Shown here in pieces: positions 12,426 through 24,868 of a stretch of DNA of 64,000 nt. Within the stretch, counting starts at the first letter, position 1, and each line of letters opens with the position of its first letter. The stretch is from contig JAJEKV010000059.1 of NCBI GenBank assembly GCA_021234155.1, positions 2,872,182 through 2,936,181 on the forward strand, given 5' to 3'. Position numbers and translations under genes: made by a program. The notes beneath the pieces are model-generated. The model saw nothing but the letters and a program-made list of their open reading frames with translations. It was not told the origin of the DNA and made no database searches. The DNA comes from Isoetes taiwanensis. Its lineage: Eukaryota > Streptophyta > Lycopodiopsida > Isoetales > Isoetaceae.

Positions 12426-13634
12426 CTACCCACATAACAAGAAAGACCACCATGCAAGGATGTGGTAGAAATTTAGAATGGCCAGAAACAAGCTAAGAAA
12501 ATGATCCACCTATTAACAAGCAAGTAATTGTAGTACCACCACGAAATAAATAAAATAGATGCGTACATTGTAGTACAAGAATGGTCCCAAATCGTATGGG
12601 CCGACATAAAGATTTTCAAAAAAGGAGATTAAGGCAAAGGCAACAAATAGTATACAAAACCTTAATTGTGTAAAAAACTAAAGTAGATGGATTGTTAAGT
12701 GAAGGAACACCATAAGGTCTAGCCAGGTTGTGAAGGCATGGAAGAAAATGGCATAGACGAAAATGAGAAGCAAATAATGGGGAACAACAACAGAGAAATA
12801 CATTACTAAAAATTGAATACCGTTTGTATTATGCAAAGGAGACTACTATAGAAATATCCCTAAACATGGAGAACAAATACATATGCATGGGAATGAGGTG
12901 TGAGAGCCTCGACAAAAGGCGAAAGAAACCCTGATTTTAATGCTAGACAAAACAACCTAAATTCATAAGGCCCCTGCAAAGATGTCTAGAAAAAAGAAAA
13001 GAATTGAAACTCAAATCATGCTTGAAAGCTGATGCCAGGAACTCACACATGAAGTTTTGATAACATAAACACAAAAAATGAGAAAAATATAGGAAGATAT
13101 TTGATTTTGTGAACTTGAGGTAATGTACAAAACAAGAATAAGCTCGAAGGACCTAAGAAAAAATAATGAGAATTATATGCTAGGGAACGTTAGCCCTAAG
13201 TGGCATGTTTTATGCCTAGGGACATCAAATATGTAAGCTAAAAGCAATGGTATAGAAGAAATACAAAATAATACGTGGCTAAAATTCAAGTTATATATAA
13301 ACCCCTTTGTAAAGTGAGCACCCCTAAATCGGGGAAGTCACGGGCGTGGCTCAGCCACGAACCTAAGCGCAGCCAGCTGCCGTTTCTGTCACCAGAGCGG
13401 GCCGGATCTGCTTCTGGCAGTCTTACTTGCTAAGAGATTGCCATGTCGGCAAGGATAAGGAGAAGTGCCGGAATGGCTGTTTACAGAAATAAACATAAGA
13501 GCCACTGTTCTAATAGCAGATGAAATCACCCGCTGTAATACGACGTTCTCTTAATAAAATACGCTGGATTACTTGAACTTATAGATCTCTTGAGGCCATT
13601 TTCCAGCGGGTATAAAGTGTTCTGCACTTTGTTC
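12426..13634. other. No gene; AT-rich, possibly old LTR-element DNA
   Basis: There is no supported ORF. The stretch 13330-13634 holds GC-rich sequence followed by an AATAAAAT-type signal (about 13552). The sequence just beyond the Harbinger element contains gtatcagagc twice (about 20622 and 20751), which resembles the initiator-Met primer-binding site of plant LTR elements. An old LTR-type element into which Harbinger inserted is plausible but not shown. Confidence 0.35.
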
Positions 13635-13923
13635 TAAGGGTGGGTTCACACCAAGGGGTTACAACAGTTAAATTAATTTTTTAATTTTTAGACTACGTTC
13701 ACACCTAATGTTGTTAGGGTTTTGGTTAAAAGAGAGGGGTTAAATTTTAAAGGTCCTGGTTATGTTAAATTTATGTTTAACCCCCCATTTACATAGGCCT
13801 TGGTTACGTTAAAATTTAACCATCACTTTAACTGGGCCTAAAATTTACATTTCGTTTATCCCCCCCCACATTTAAGAATTGTTAAGAAACGGAGCTCGAA
13901 GATCGCCGGAGCTCGAAGAGAAG

Positions 13924-16121
13924 ATGTCGGCCAGAGGGAGAGGGAGAGGGCGAGGAGCAGCGGCATCGAGAACACCACTTCCGGCGGTCGCCCAGGAGAC
14001 TGTGGAATCTGAAGCTGCTACAGGTTCTTGCCTCACATCCTCTCAAATTGTCTTTTAGGTATTTGAAGAGGGATCCAAATGCTGGTCATAAAGGTTTGAA
14101 ATTGAGCTATAGTGGAGAAAGTGTACAGGGATCCACATGTCTGGTACTTCATGTCTTGCTGCAAGATTGGTGGGTTCCTCAAAATCTTGCAGGACAGAGT
14201 AAAGATAAAATGTTTAGATGCTGAACTTTCAGATGTTTTAGATGCTGATCCTTCCTTCGGTCTACTACTCGTAAAACAGCACTCACATTGGCCTTCAATT
14301 CACTCTTGACTCCAATGAAGTCCACACATCTAACACCTTGCAGAAGCATATAATCATCAGGAGTCATTCCTCCAGAGTAGTCTTCAAAAGGTCCAACTCT
14401 GCTACAAAATTCCACTTAAAATTCTCCACTTAAAATTTGCTGAAGGGTGGCACAAAAGTGATCCCCCTTGTACAATTCAGTGGCCAAAGGTGGCGTTATT
14501 TTATCTGTACAAGCAGTTTCTACTAAACTTCCACTATTAAACTGATAGATTGAATATGCTCCAAGCTGTGAAGACATGCTTACCTTGTCAAAGTGAACAT
14601 TAGTGCTAAAGCTTGTAAAGGACCCTTGCACATCCCTGGATGTTAGAGAAAGCTCCTTAGGGTATTGCATCCTTAGCATGAGGTCACATGACTTTGTAAC
14701 AGAATCCTGCTTACCTAAGGCAAAATCCGACCATGGATCAGACTGGTTGGAACTTCTATTTGGAAGGGAAGTGCAAACCAGCATACATATTCTTCGATCA
14801 GCATTGCTTTCTGTGTAGATTCCCTCCATGAGAACAGTGAGGATGCTAGTAGTTGGATACATGATAAACTCATGATGGAAGTCATCCATGTAAGATAAAT
14901 CCCTGTGTGCATTGATTGCCAATTTAAGAACTGCACTCAGTCTTGCAGAATCTCTAGTTTTATCAACGTTGACATCTGTAATCCAGAAGGATGTATAGGT
15001 TGAGTACTGTTGTCTATTGTCTCATTGCAAATATTATGATAATCACGATATCTCCAAAAAGTAAGACCCGGTCCTTGTAAGGCCTAGTTTCTAAAGTCCG
15101 TATGCATTGTCAATTCAATTCAATGTAGACCCCATGACTTTGAGTGAAAATGATCGTCCATACTTGGCATTATTGTTATGAACAAGCTAAACTGTTGGCT
15201 TTGGTTATAGACCATTGTAGTTTTTCTAAAGACTTTAGACTAGGTTAAGCTTCATGCACTGAAGCCACTGAAGCTCTAGACAAAGCAAGTTCTGAATTTC
15301 TGCTGCAAGTTCTGAATTTCTGATTTTCTGCTGCACTGCTGCAAGTTCTGGTCCCACTGCTGCAAGTTCTGAATTTCTGATTTTGGCCTCACGTTTGTCT
15401 AGGTGAATCACATGGCGAATGTGAAGAAACAGTTGCAACTTCTTCCAAGGGGGAGAAAAGAGTAAGGTCCAAAAATTGGACCTTACATGAAATACTGATT
15501 TTGGTGGAAGCCAAGAGAGTTGAGTGGTCAGCCGTAGACTCTGGCAATGTAACTTCAAGAGATGTCATAGAAACTGCAGCCTCAAAATGGAATAAAATTT
15601 CAGAATCTCTAAGGTGTTCAGGTGTAATAAGGAGCGCAGATATGTGCAAGACCAAACGGGAAAATCTTTTGTCCGATTACAAGATGATCAAAGATTTTGA
15701 GAAGAAAACAGGAAATCCTCCATACTTTGCCTTATCCAAGAACGAGAAGAAGGAGTTCAAGATGCCTCTTCAATTTGAGCAAAGTGTATACGAGGGTCTT
15801 GAAACCTTCCAAGGCAGGAGGCCAGCCATTGTTCCACCTTCCACCATAGATAGTAGTAGGGATGTGGAAGATTCCGAGACCGATGTCACTCCTGGAGATA
15901 GAGAGGCCGGTTCAAGTGGGAAAAAAAGGAAGGCTAGTGCGATGGAAGGCTTTGCCAAGATGATTGGTGATGTGGAAGGGAAAAAGATTGCGATCCAAGA
16001 GAAATTTGTTCATATTGAGGCAGCTAAAATGGAGGCTGAACGAGAGCATCGCGAGAGATTTGTGACCGCATTTGAAAGCATGGCACGCTCTTGGGAAAGA
16101 CTTGCTGATAGGCATGTCTGA
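13924..16121 (+). CDS. Harbinger Myb/SANT-like accessory protein, two exons
   Basis: Exon 1 is 13924-14023: ATG, then an Arg/Gly-rich start MSARGRGRGRGAAA, ending ACAG before GTTCTT. Exon 2 is 15403-16121 after the acceptor TTTGTCTAG. The junction is phase 1 and gives an uninterrupted product of 272 codons. Exon 2 begins with a SANT/trihelix-like segment (NWTLHEILILVEAKRVEW ... ASKWNKISE ... SADMCKTKRENLLSDYKMI). It then has a basic GKKRKAS stretch and a long helical tail (EAERKA-type, AKMEAEREHRERF) that may form a coiled coil. In Harbinger systems this partner takes the transposase into the nucleus and binds the subterminal DNA. The splice sites are my prediction. The 1.4-kb intron contains an antisense gene fragment. 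Confidence 0.8.
14179..14975 (-). pseudogene. Captured host gene fragment, DUF2921-like, inside the Harbinger intron
   Basis: An open minus-strand stretch, about 14975-14416, reads SARLSAVLKLAIN, MEGIYTESNADRRICMLVC, then DLMLRMQYPKELSLTSRDVQ and FDKVSMSSQLGAYSIYQF. The order 'low-molecular Cys pattern, then LxLxYPxxxSLTSxxVxG, then FDKIxxSxxLGAYSY' is how I remember plant DUF2921 membrane proteins. A second, shifted part continues to about 14179. It has neither a start nor the membrane half of the family, and it lies antisense in the intron of the transposon's own gene. It is therefore probably a transduplicated piece of a host gene. The family call is from memory, so moderate confidence only. 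Confidence 0.5.
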
Positions 16122-18563
16122 AATTTGTTTCAAAGACATGATTTTTACAAACTAATTTTTACTGTAAGTGCACAACTGATTTTTGTGCAAACAGATTTTT
16201 AGTATAAGTGCTTTCGGCATTGGATGGTGTTTTAGTTGCAACAGGAATGGGTGCTGTAGTCAGCTGCTACCTATTTCTGGAAAACTCAATTCATTTCTCT
16301 ATTAATTTGTTCTCAAGTTTGTTTGAAATGGTAAGCACATGACTTGGACATCTCAATGTAATGGGTGCTGTAGTCTGCTGCTACCTATTTCTGGAAAACT
16401 AATTCATTTCTCAGTTAATTTGTTCTCAAGAAATGGTAAGCACATGACCTGGACATCTCAATGTACTCACACGAGTATGGTACTTTCTTCTACTGGTCTG
16501 TTTCTAGGCAAGTTAAGCTCTTCAAGTTGTTTTTAGAAAAGACCCAAGTGTGGATCATAAGGGGAAAGATCAATTTGATCAAGTATTTTGAATTCACTAT
16601 ATGACTTGGCATGAATATTTATCCCTGCTAGCACTGTTGTTTAATTCTACCAGATGGGATGAGTGCATGATGACTGGCTATGATTTTATCTATTCTGAAT
16701 ACAGCCCTTGTAATTCTTCTATCAAATGGAGGTCCTGTTGAAAATCTATTTGGCACTTGCTGATATTTGGTTCTCCGGATTGATACTGGTATCTATGTTG
16801 AAAAAGCATCCATAGTCCCCTTTGCTAGGATTGCATAATCATGCACTATATGTGTTCTTCTATGTTTAATTTAGACTCTGCTGCATCCATTTAGTATGTC
16901 TGTCTAACAAAAATCTGTCTATCAGACCAGCAAATGTTAACAACATTTCCTTAATATCTTTCCTTCCATTTATGCAATTGTATTTAGCAACTGTAACCAG
17001 CCGCATGTCTAACCAAAATCACCAGCAAATGTTAACACTATTTTCTTGATATCTTTCCTTCCATTTATGCAACTGTATTTTAGCAACAACAGCCAGCAGC
17101 ATGTCAAGGTTTATAAGGTTTCTTACTTGTCAAAAAATACCTAATCAAGCTAGTAATCAATGCAGAAGATTACACTTCTTGTGATCAAGCCACGTTCCCA
17201 AAAACATAAACATGCTTAAACTTGAGACAATTTTAAGCATTTTGTTTTACCTCAAGTGTTCAAGACATAGTTTTAGACTTCAATTTAAACAGAAAGTTGA
17301 ATTGCTGATCTCTTGCGTTCAGCCCATCGGGCATACTTTGTTATGTAACACCAGCTCCAATACATCTTATAACCAAATGAAATTTGGAGATGCAAGATAG
17401 GTCTGGTAGCATATGGGAAAATACTCAATCTGACCTAGAGTTTAAGCTTGATTTTTTGGCCTGGCACAGATATTTATCCTTTCTGGTACTGTTTTTGTTA
17501 ATTGTTCTACCAGATGTGATGGGTCTAAGATGACTGGTAGTCTGGTAGTCTGAATGCATCCATTTGAATTTTTCTTTTCAAAATATTGTGGGCCTTTTGG
17601 AAAAAATCGTTCACACTTGCTGCTCTAATTTGTTCTCATGGATGACTACATGTATCCATGGTATAAAAGCATCCATTGTCCATATGGCTCGGGCTTCAGG
17701 AGTAAACCAGATCTGTAATTAGGCTTGGTTCATTTGTAGGGATAAAATGATAACCTCCATGTAGCTGGCTGCTATGTTTGATGCATATCCCCTTTGGAAA
17801 TATCTTGGAGTATGGTTCCACCAGATGTGAAGGTTTCAGGTGGACTTTGAATGTATTCCTGTTTTTTCTTCACTTTACAAATGTCCTGCTGAGAAAAGTC
17901 CTTGGAAATGGCTGCTCTAATATGCTCTGTTGTACTGGAACTTGTTTTTGTTTTTGAAAAAACATCAATGGTCCTTAGAGTCTCTGGGCTCATCTTAGGG
18001 ATGAAAAAAGGCTCCTCTTAGGGCCTTTTTTATATTGTGTAAGTTCGTATTGAATTGGGTTGGCCCCCTTCTGAAAGTTGATTCTGAAAGTCAGAAACTA
18101 TAGTTTTTCAAAGGCTCTTTAATTCAAAGTTGATTCTGGAAGTCAGAAACTATAGTCTTTCAAAGGCCCCTCCATTTTTTGTGCTAGAATGCTGGGTAGT
18201 GGAGCAGGTGCACATCTTTAGTAGTGTGTATTGTGCACTAGCCTTTGTGAGGCATTTTGGCAAATACAAGGCAAAGGTAAAGATTCTGTCCTACCTCTGC
18301 TGTAGCTTAGAGCACATGGATATTTTATGAGTACAGTTGATAGCTGCTTTATTATAGACCGAGTATTGAGAGCTGCACTTTTAAACTTTGTTTCTAAACT
18401 TCGTTTATTATTGTTGCTTTGTTAAAATAAGTACTTTAAAGAAAACGTGCTTGACTGTTTGTAGGCATATTGTTGCATATTTGTTTTTTGAATAAACTTC
18501 TGAGTATACTTTTGTCATTTTTTTGAAGTTGCATTTTCACAATTGGCAACAAGCACTTTGTTC

Positions 18564-19772
18564 ATGATACACGAAGCCTGCAATACACCTGGTTTGGGAT
18601 TTGAATCAGCAAGTTCAGAAATGAGTAGGCTTTTGTTTGACTCGTCTACAACAACAGTGCAAGCATTTCTTGCAGCATGCTATGGTCCAAAGTCAGTTTG
18701 GTGGGTGAAACCAAGGAGCTTGGTATGGTTTGATAGGTTTTTGATGGAGGTCTACGACGATGCAAGGTGGAAGGAAAACCTGAGGATGACACGCAGGTCT
18801 TTTTTATGGATATGTTCAATGTTGACTCCTTCCATCAAAAAGCAAGATACTCATTATAGGATGGCCGTGCCTGTACCAGTACGTGTAGCAGCTGCTCTGT
18901 ACAAATTGTTCAAGGGATGTGATTACAATGAGGTATCTGAGAAATTTGGGATAGGGAAGAGCACATCTTCTTTGGTGCTCAAGGAAGTTTGTCGTGGTAT
19001 CAACATCCACTTTAAGCGTTGTATTAAGTGGCCAACAGGTGGCAACTTGCAGCGTATGGAAGCCTCGTTCAGGGAAGTAAGTGGCCTTCCGAATTGTCAT
19101 GGTGCCATAGACTGCACCCATATTGAGATATTGAAACCCGTTGGACCTGCTGGTGGTGATTACTTTGATAGAAAACAAAGGCATTCAATTATACTACAAG
19201 CGGTGTGTGACACAAATAGAAGGTTTCTTGATGTGTTTATTGGGTATCCAGGATCTGTACATGATGCACGTGTTCTTAGGAACTCGGGCTTGGCAGAAAA
19301 GGCACAAGACCATAAGATTTTGCATGAACCAACTATGGTTATCAATGGTGATTATGTCTTACGCCCATATTTGGTAGGTGACAAAGGTTATACGCCTTCT
19401 CCATGGCTAATGTCACCGTATATTGGAGATGCATCCAATCTTAGTGCAATTCAAAACTTGTTCAATGATCGTCATGTGAGAGCAAGGTTAGTTATTGAGC
19501 AGTCGTTTGGAGTTCTTAAAAGGGTGTTCAAGAGTTTGAGGTCAACGCTTGCAGTGGATATTCATTTTGTACCGGAGTTGATATACTCATGTTGCCTGTT
19601 GCATAACTTATTGTTGGAGTCAAGGGATATAGATTTGGAAGCAGAGCTTCGAGGGCTTGAAGAGGAAGATGAGGAAGAGGAGGAAGACGATGAGGAACCT
19701 GAAAATGTAGTTACGGATGTGGGTGAGGGCATACGAGATAATCTGTCTCAGTACTTGGTCTTCTTAAGGTAA
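18564..19772 (+). CDS. PIF/Harbinger DDE transposase
   Basis: The product has 402 residues from the first ATG in frame (MIHEACNTPG); the frame stays open for a few codons upstream, so an earlier exon is possible. A helix-turn-helix (VAAALYKLFKGCDYNEVSEKFGIGKS...) precedes the DDE nuclease fold. Catalytic positions are visible in GAIDCTHIEI (D), PGSVHDARV (D) and LVIEQSFGVLKRVF (E), with the family motif LVGDKGYTPSPWLM between the last two and a CCLLHNLLLE block after them. An acidic tail (EEDEEEEEDDEE) closes the protein. It excises and inserts the element at TAA/TTA sites with its Myb-like partner. The length is typical and there is no stop or frameshift, so it may be active. Confidence 0.95.
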   Translation: MIHEACNTPGLGFESASSEMSRLLFDSSTTTVQAFLAACYGPKSVWWVKPRSLVWFDRFLMEVYDDARWKENLRMTRRSFLWICSMLTPSIKKQDTHYRMAVPVPVRVAAALYKLFKGCDYNEVSEKFGIGKSTSSLVLKEVCRGINIHFKRCIKWPTGGNLQRMEASFREVSGLPNCHGAIDCTHIEILKPVGPAGGDYFDRKQRHSIILQAVCDTNRRFLDVFIGYPGSVHDARVLRNSGLAEKAQDHKILHEPTMVINGDYVLRPYLVGDKGYTPSPWLMSPYIGDASNLSAIQNLFNDRHVRARLVIEQSFGVLKRVFKSLRSTLAVDIHFVPELIYSCCLLHNLLLESRDIDLEAELRGLEEEDEEEEEDDEEPENVVTDVGEGIRDNLSQYLVFLR

Positions 19773-20258
19773 CATTGTTCTCAGTATTTGGTAACATTGT
19801 TTCAGTATTTGGTAACATTGTTTCGGTTGGTCTAACAGGTGATAGCAGATATTTGCAAGAAGGATGAGTAGGGGTGTCAATGTAATGAGTAGGGATTTCA
19901 AGTTGTTCAGAAGTACTTTTGTTCCACTTGTAGAAATCTTATTATGAATAAAATAATGCAACTTTCTCGTATATGATGTCTCAGCATAGATAGAGTAATT
20001 TTGAATCAAAATTTAAAATTAGTGTAAAGAAATGTGATACAAATACTATAATGCAGTTCCAAAAGGTTGCAATGGTCGACACCATTAACAAATCGGTTTG
20101 TAAAATGGTTCCTTTCTTGTCACAAAACCTATTGATTCTTTTGTTGTTGGGTTGACAATTGCTTTGACAAAATCTATGATGCGATATTTGGAGTATGTTA
20201 GTCACAAATGTCGATGCTAGTGAATTTATGGTTGAGATAATATATATGCTATAAGTTA

Positions 20259-20475
20259 GAATCCGTTATGTTAAAAATTTAACATAACGGATTATGTGTG
20301 AACCTTAAATTTAAGAGAATCCGTTACGTTAAAAAACTTAACATAACGGATCATGTGTGAACCTAAGTTTAACGGAATCCGTTACGTTAAAAATTTTAAC
20401 ATAACGGATCGGGTGTGAACCTAAGTTTAACGGAATCCGTTATGTTATTCGCTAACATAATCAATGGTATGAACC
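20259..20475. repeat. Subterminal tandem array in the Harbinger element
   Basis: Three full units and one partial unit have a period of 58 bp (starts 20259, 20317, 20375 and 20433). Each contains the palindrome AATCCGTTAYGTTAAA / TTTAACATAACGGATY followed by gtgtgaacct, which echoes the inverted TIR core GGTTCACAC. Its position near the 3' TIR suggests a binding array for the transposase or the Myb-like partner. Confidence 0.85.
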
Positions 20476-20567
20476 AAATTTTAATTTCCTCTTAAATTAA
20501 ACATAACCATTGAATAGTTAAGTTAAAATTTAACTTAATTAAACCCCATGGTGTGAACCCACCCTAA

Positions 20568-21498
20568 TACCACTGTTCTATAAATGCAAGTTATGTGGCT
20601 GACAGCAAAAGCATGACCCGGAGTATCAGAGCTCACAGAATTTGCTATAAACAGCTGTTTCTATTCTAATGAAGATCGAATCTACCTGTTCTCAGTCTAA
20701 TCTGCCTATTTCCAGCCAAAGCGACCTAATTATAGCCAAACTATCCGGAAGTATCAGAGCTGCTAATAACCAAGGAAAAAAGGCATATCTGCAGAAGAGA
20801 TCAAGCAAAAAGACGCAGCTCAAATTTCCTATAAAAACATCGGATCCACATGGTGAAGGCTAGGATCCTTGAAGAACCAATGAAAAATGATTTTTAACCT
20901 GGATCAGAGGCAAGAACGGGGAACACAACGGTTGGAAAAATGGATCAAGGTAAGAAAAATAAGCAGCATAACACAGACAAGAATACCCAGAAGAAGATGG
21001 GACATGGAATCAGGCTAGCTAAACAAAAAACAAACAAGAACAGGCATCTAAAAGAAAACCATAATGAATTTTGAGATAGATAGACGGGTCCAGATAAAAA
21101 ATAATAGATATCGGAGCTTTTAGAAGGCGGCTTTCTGCACAAGAATAAACGCTGGAACCAAATCTTTGACCCACAAACTCATGCAAATTCTGCAGAAAAA
21201 GGCCTAAAGGAACGCAGCCTCTTCAAGTTTACTAGCACCTGTGACAAATCATGCTAGAGCTAGGGCTGTGACAAATCATACGAGAAATAGAGCAATAGAT
21301 ATGGTTTGAAAGAAACAGCATCCAACGATTTCTCAAAGGAACGAAAGCAAGGCCCAAATAAACCATGCCTGATATGAATTCAGGAAAGAAAAATTAACGA
21401 AAGAAAGTTAATCCGACTCAATTAACGTCTAGACAATCTAACTAAACAAGCTAAGATTTAAAGTAGGAAATAGTAGATTAAGCAAGATGTGCAAGGGG
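20568..21498. other. No gene seen
   Basis: AT-rich DNA with short unsupported ORFs. It holds two gtatcagagc sequences (about 20622 and 20751), possibly remnants of an LTR-element primer site. Confidence 0.35.
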
Positions 21499-21669
21499 GG
21501 GAAAGCTAGAAGCACAAAAGAGACAAAGAAGGACACTCTCAAGAAGAAGGCCGATGCGAAAAGCTAGAAACTGAAGCAATATATAGGACAAAGGTGCAAG
21601 AAAAAAGGTCCGAGCTATTTTCGTCTTTCCAAGAATGATGGTTCTATGTTGCCATAGAACCATTGCATT
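21499..21669. repeat. Second copy of the 171-bp repeat unit
   Basis: It is nearly identical to 12055-12225, in the same orientation, and includes the terminal hairpin ATGGTTCTATG...CATAGAACCAT. The two copies lie about 9.4 kb apart on either side of the Harbinger element. Confidence 0.9.
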
Positions 21670-22808
21670 GACATCTTAGAATCCCTTGAGAAGGAACCTT
21701 CGCAAAATGAAGCAGAGGTTGCAACAAATTCCTCATATAAACCTAACGCCATGCTTTTAACGGCTTTCCAGATGCTTCAGCACTTCGTGTCCTTCCAAGG
21801 CTGCTTTTTCCCGAGGGTGGCTCAACTCAACAAGACAATCAATCAACACAATTTGAAACACCAGAAGCAGTCATAATATCAGATGACAATGATTTAGAAG
21901 AGGATGCAGAACCTTGTGGCAATTTGTTTGAATTCAAAGAACCTCTGAGCAACAACTTCAAAGGAAATTTGCACAAAAAAGCTTGCGACATACGGAGACG
22001 CCGCCGCCTCATGGATGAGCCAAACTTAAGGAAGTCGCACATCCAACATTGTTGTAAGAATAATTGTATTTCAAGGATAAGTTTGAGAGAGTTGAGGTTG
22101 CTACGTGATCACTACAGTGCAATGACTTTGGCTGACCAAAGAGGTTATCTGGCATACAATATAAGGCCTGACAGAGGAGATAAGTTTATTTATTACTTTA
22201 AAGGAATTGAAGTTTGTCAGACAGCATTCAAAGTCATCCACTATTTATGAAGTAGGAGACTATCAAGATTGAAAAAAAGGATCGATAAGAATCCAGAATT
22301 AATGATTATTGCCATTCAGAAAATGTCGTGACTGTTCATGCTTTAGAATTTGTAGCTTGGATGAAAAACTTCTTCAAAGAATCTTGTAAAAAGTTGCCGA
22401 ATAGTCCAATGTACCATTTGAACGATAATTTTACAAAACATGAAGGCTACAACAACTACAAAGAAACATGCCTAGAATCTAGCCTGCGCCATATTTCTTA
22501 TTCACATTTCACAGTCTTGTGTAAGAATGAGTTTGCTCGTGTCCAGAAAGCATCGAATGTCAGTTTGCTCCACGTGCGCTGAGTTGAAGGCTAAGAGGCA
22601 ACGTGCAAAAACTTTACATGTTAAAAGTAAGACAAGAAGCATCCTTTTTTGTATTCTCCTAGAAGTTTGTTTGACAATTATTTTCTGTGTAGATGCACTC
22701 AAGGAGCAACTTAATAAACACAGGGAACGACAATTGTTAGAAAGAAGAAAATTGTCCAAGCATAGAAAAAAGTCATTAGAGAAGCCCCTTCAGTATCTTT
22801 CAATTGTA

Positions 22809-22836
22809 CTAGTAACGGTGCCCAGCGTTGCTGGGC
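22809..22836 (-). terminator. Helitron 3' end: hairpin plus CTAG
   Basis: A perfect 7-bp stem with a 3-nt loop is followed, on the minus strand, by ACCGTTA and CTAG at the junction. This is the canonical rolling-circle transposition terminator. Confidence 0.9.
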
Positions 22837-24868
22837 ATAAGCTGAGAATGTGTAAATGGTGTTAAGAGTATGATGAGACCCCCTTAATGGATTGGTTTTA
22901 GCTTAGTTCCTTAACCAATAAGCATCTTTAATATTTATGTGGAGCAGAATAGTTCTTAAAAACATAGCGTACAGAGTTCTGAGTTACGCAAAGTTTGCGA
23001 TGTTCTTATCTTAGCTTATGTAAGGCTCGTTCCTTTTGCTCCAGTCTATAGTCTCTGACATAATAATAATGATAATGCTCCTCCATGTTGAAGTAAAGTG
23101 CCCTTAGAAGATCAAGGTAGAGAGATACATTGTTGCTGTTGTAGTTGTTGTGCAGAGCATATCCCCTTGCTATGCCAAAGTCGTGTTGTGTGACTTAGCA
23201 AGCATACCCCTCCCCCCTGCTATGCCAAAGTCATGATGTTGCCTGACTTAGCTCTCGAATTGTACATGTAAAGAATGTCCTCTCATGCTGTAATAGTACA
23301 TGGCGCGTAGCTAACTTCGAGCTTCCTAAATATAAACATCAGGCCATATAAAATTGCTCCATATGTTTGATTTCAATATCTCAACCCATGAACACCATTA
23401 GACTCACATTTTCAAAAAGTTATGAACCATAAAGTCATCTGTTTGTATCACTTGATGTGACATGATTATAATACCCTAAATTCCTCTCTTGCCACTTCCA
23501 CTTCAAGGAAAAACCTCTCATTCTCTTTTCTAGCCTAGGTTAAATGAAATATTATGAGCATACATTTTGTATCCACTCTTTTCTACCCTAGGTCAGGTGA
23601 GATATTCATAAGCATACATATTCGGCTTGGATGGTTGGATGTTGATTGGTGAGGATGTGATAATATTTTATAACCTGGTATGGCTTTTGTGAACACCTTA
23701 TTTACCAAGCACCACCATGTTCACCTTGTTTAAGTGAATAGGTAACGGTTGATCCAATTTAAATTTTTAATCTTTTACATTCTTTGCAAGAGTCCTCTAG
23801 TTTAATGTTCCATATAAATATGGGCTCAATACACCATGTAATATCTAGCCTACATATCCAACTGTTGAAAGCAACCCTATATAATGCCCTGAATGTTGCA
23901 TAATATAAAGGAGCAAGAGTTCCAGAATGTCAGTTATCTAAATTTGCAATGTTCAAACTCAATGACTATTTTCTTCTTGCTTTTTAGTACAATCAAATCC
24001 TTGTAGTCTGCAAGGTAGGAGCATGAATCCATGACAGCCCACACTAAGCACACTATGAGCAAGAGTTGCAGAATTCCAAAGTCCATGACTACTTATTGCC
24101 AATCAGAAGTGCTAATTAGTTATTGTCGCCAATTCCACTCACAGCTTCTCTCTTTCTTCTATAGTTCTTGCTTCTGCTCTTAAAGCTCAATTAGCTTTCT
24201 GTTCAAAATGTTGTTTCCGTACCATTGAATCAGATTTCAGAAATGTCTGCATTTAAGTTACATTGAAGAGCTAAATAAGTCCAGAATTTGGTTCGGACTT
24301 CCATGATGCTTTAATTATGATAAAAGAAATCCACCTCCTTTTGACCAATTTATTTGTTAGGCTTCCACAACTTCTTGTCCTGCAAGCAAGGTGCTCAAAT
24401 ACATTTTTTGTTGTCTGGTTCTCCATGTAGACTGCCTATATTCTAGTGATTTTACATGTGAAGCAAGGATGTTACGAAAGGACATGTCAAGTACCCCGTT
24501 GTGCTTCAAGATATTTCCTACACAGGATATTGGTGAAGAATGGTTAGTCGGGTTTGCTGTGGATGTCTGTAAATCCTGCGGCACCTTGTTCCTTGCGAAT
24601 AATCCTTCAACTGCTCAACATTCTGATGCAACAAAGCAACCGTCCAAGAATGAGTTTGTTTGTAAATTTCTGCCTTATAAACCGTTTGTGATGTTTTCAA
24701 CTTCTCTACCTGCCAAATATACATGATGTGAGCAATTATGAGAAAAAACAATAAACACCTAGAGAAGAAAAGATGATTTTGAATAATAGCTTGTTTACCT
24801 AAATTGATAGTAAGACATCAATAAATATTAATATTAAAAATGGGCAAAAAACTTCGAATCTGCTTACC

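Larger units (their letters stand above)
13635..20567 (+). mobile_element. Complete PIF/Harbinger DNA transposon with TAA target-site duplication
   Basis: Terminal inverted repeats GGGTGGGTTCACACC occur at 13638 and, inverted, ending at 20564. They are flanked by direct TAA (13635-13637 and 20565-20567), the 3-bp TSD class of PIF/Harbinger. The element is 6,927 bp and carries both genes expected of the superfamily: a Myb/SANT-like DNA-binding protein (13924-16121) and a DDE transposase (18564-19772), both on the plus strand. Neither has a visible break, so it may be autonomous. The interval 16122-18540 holds no ORF I can support. Confidence 0.95.

Noticed and set aside
20669-20863. 64-codon ORF MKIESTCSQSNLPISSQ as a gag start
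   Set aside because: There is no gag motif, and the neighbouring LTR and primer-site evidence is too weak.
22628-22690. The whole 22.8-27.7 kb interruption as a large intron
   Set aside because: The junctions do not fit GT-AG in the right frame, whereas the A|T Helitron junction with hairpin and CTAG restores the frame exactly. Only 22628-22690 is kept as a probable intron.
24391-24726. 111-codon ORF inside the Helitron as a Rep/helicase
   Set aside because: No rolling-circle HUH motif or helicase Walker motif is visible, and the element is too short for the usual Rep-Hel protein.
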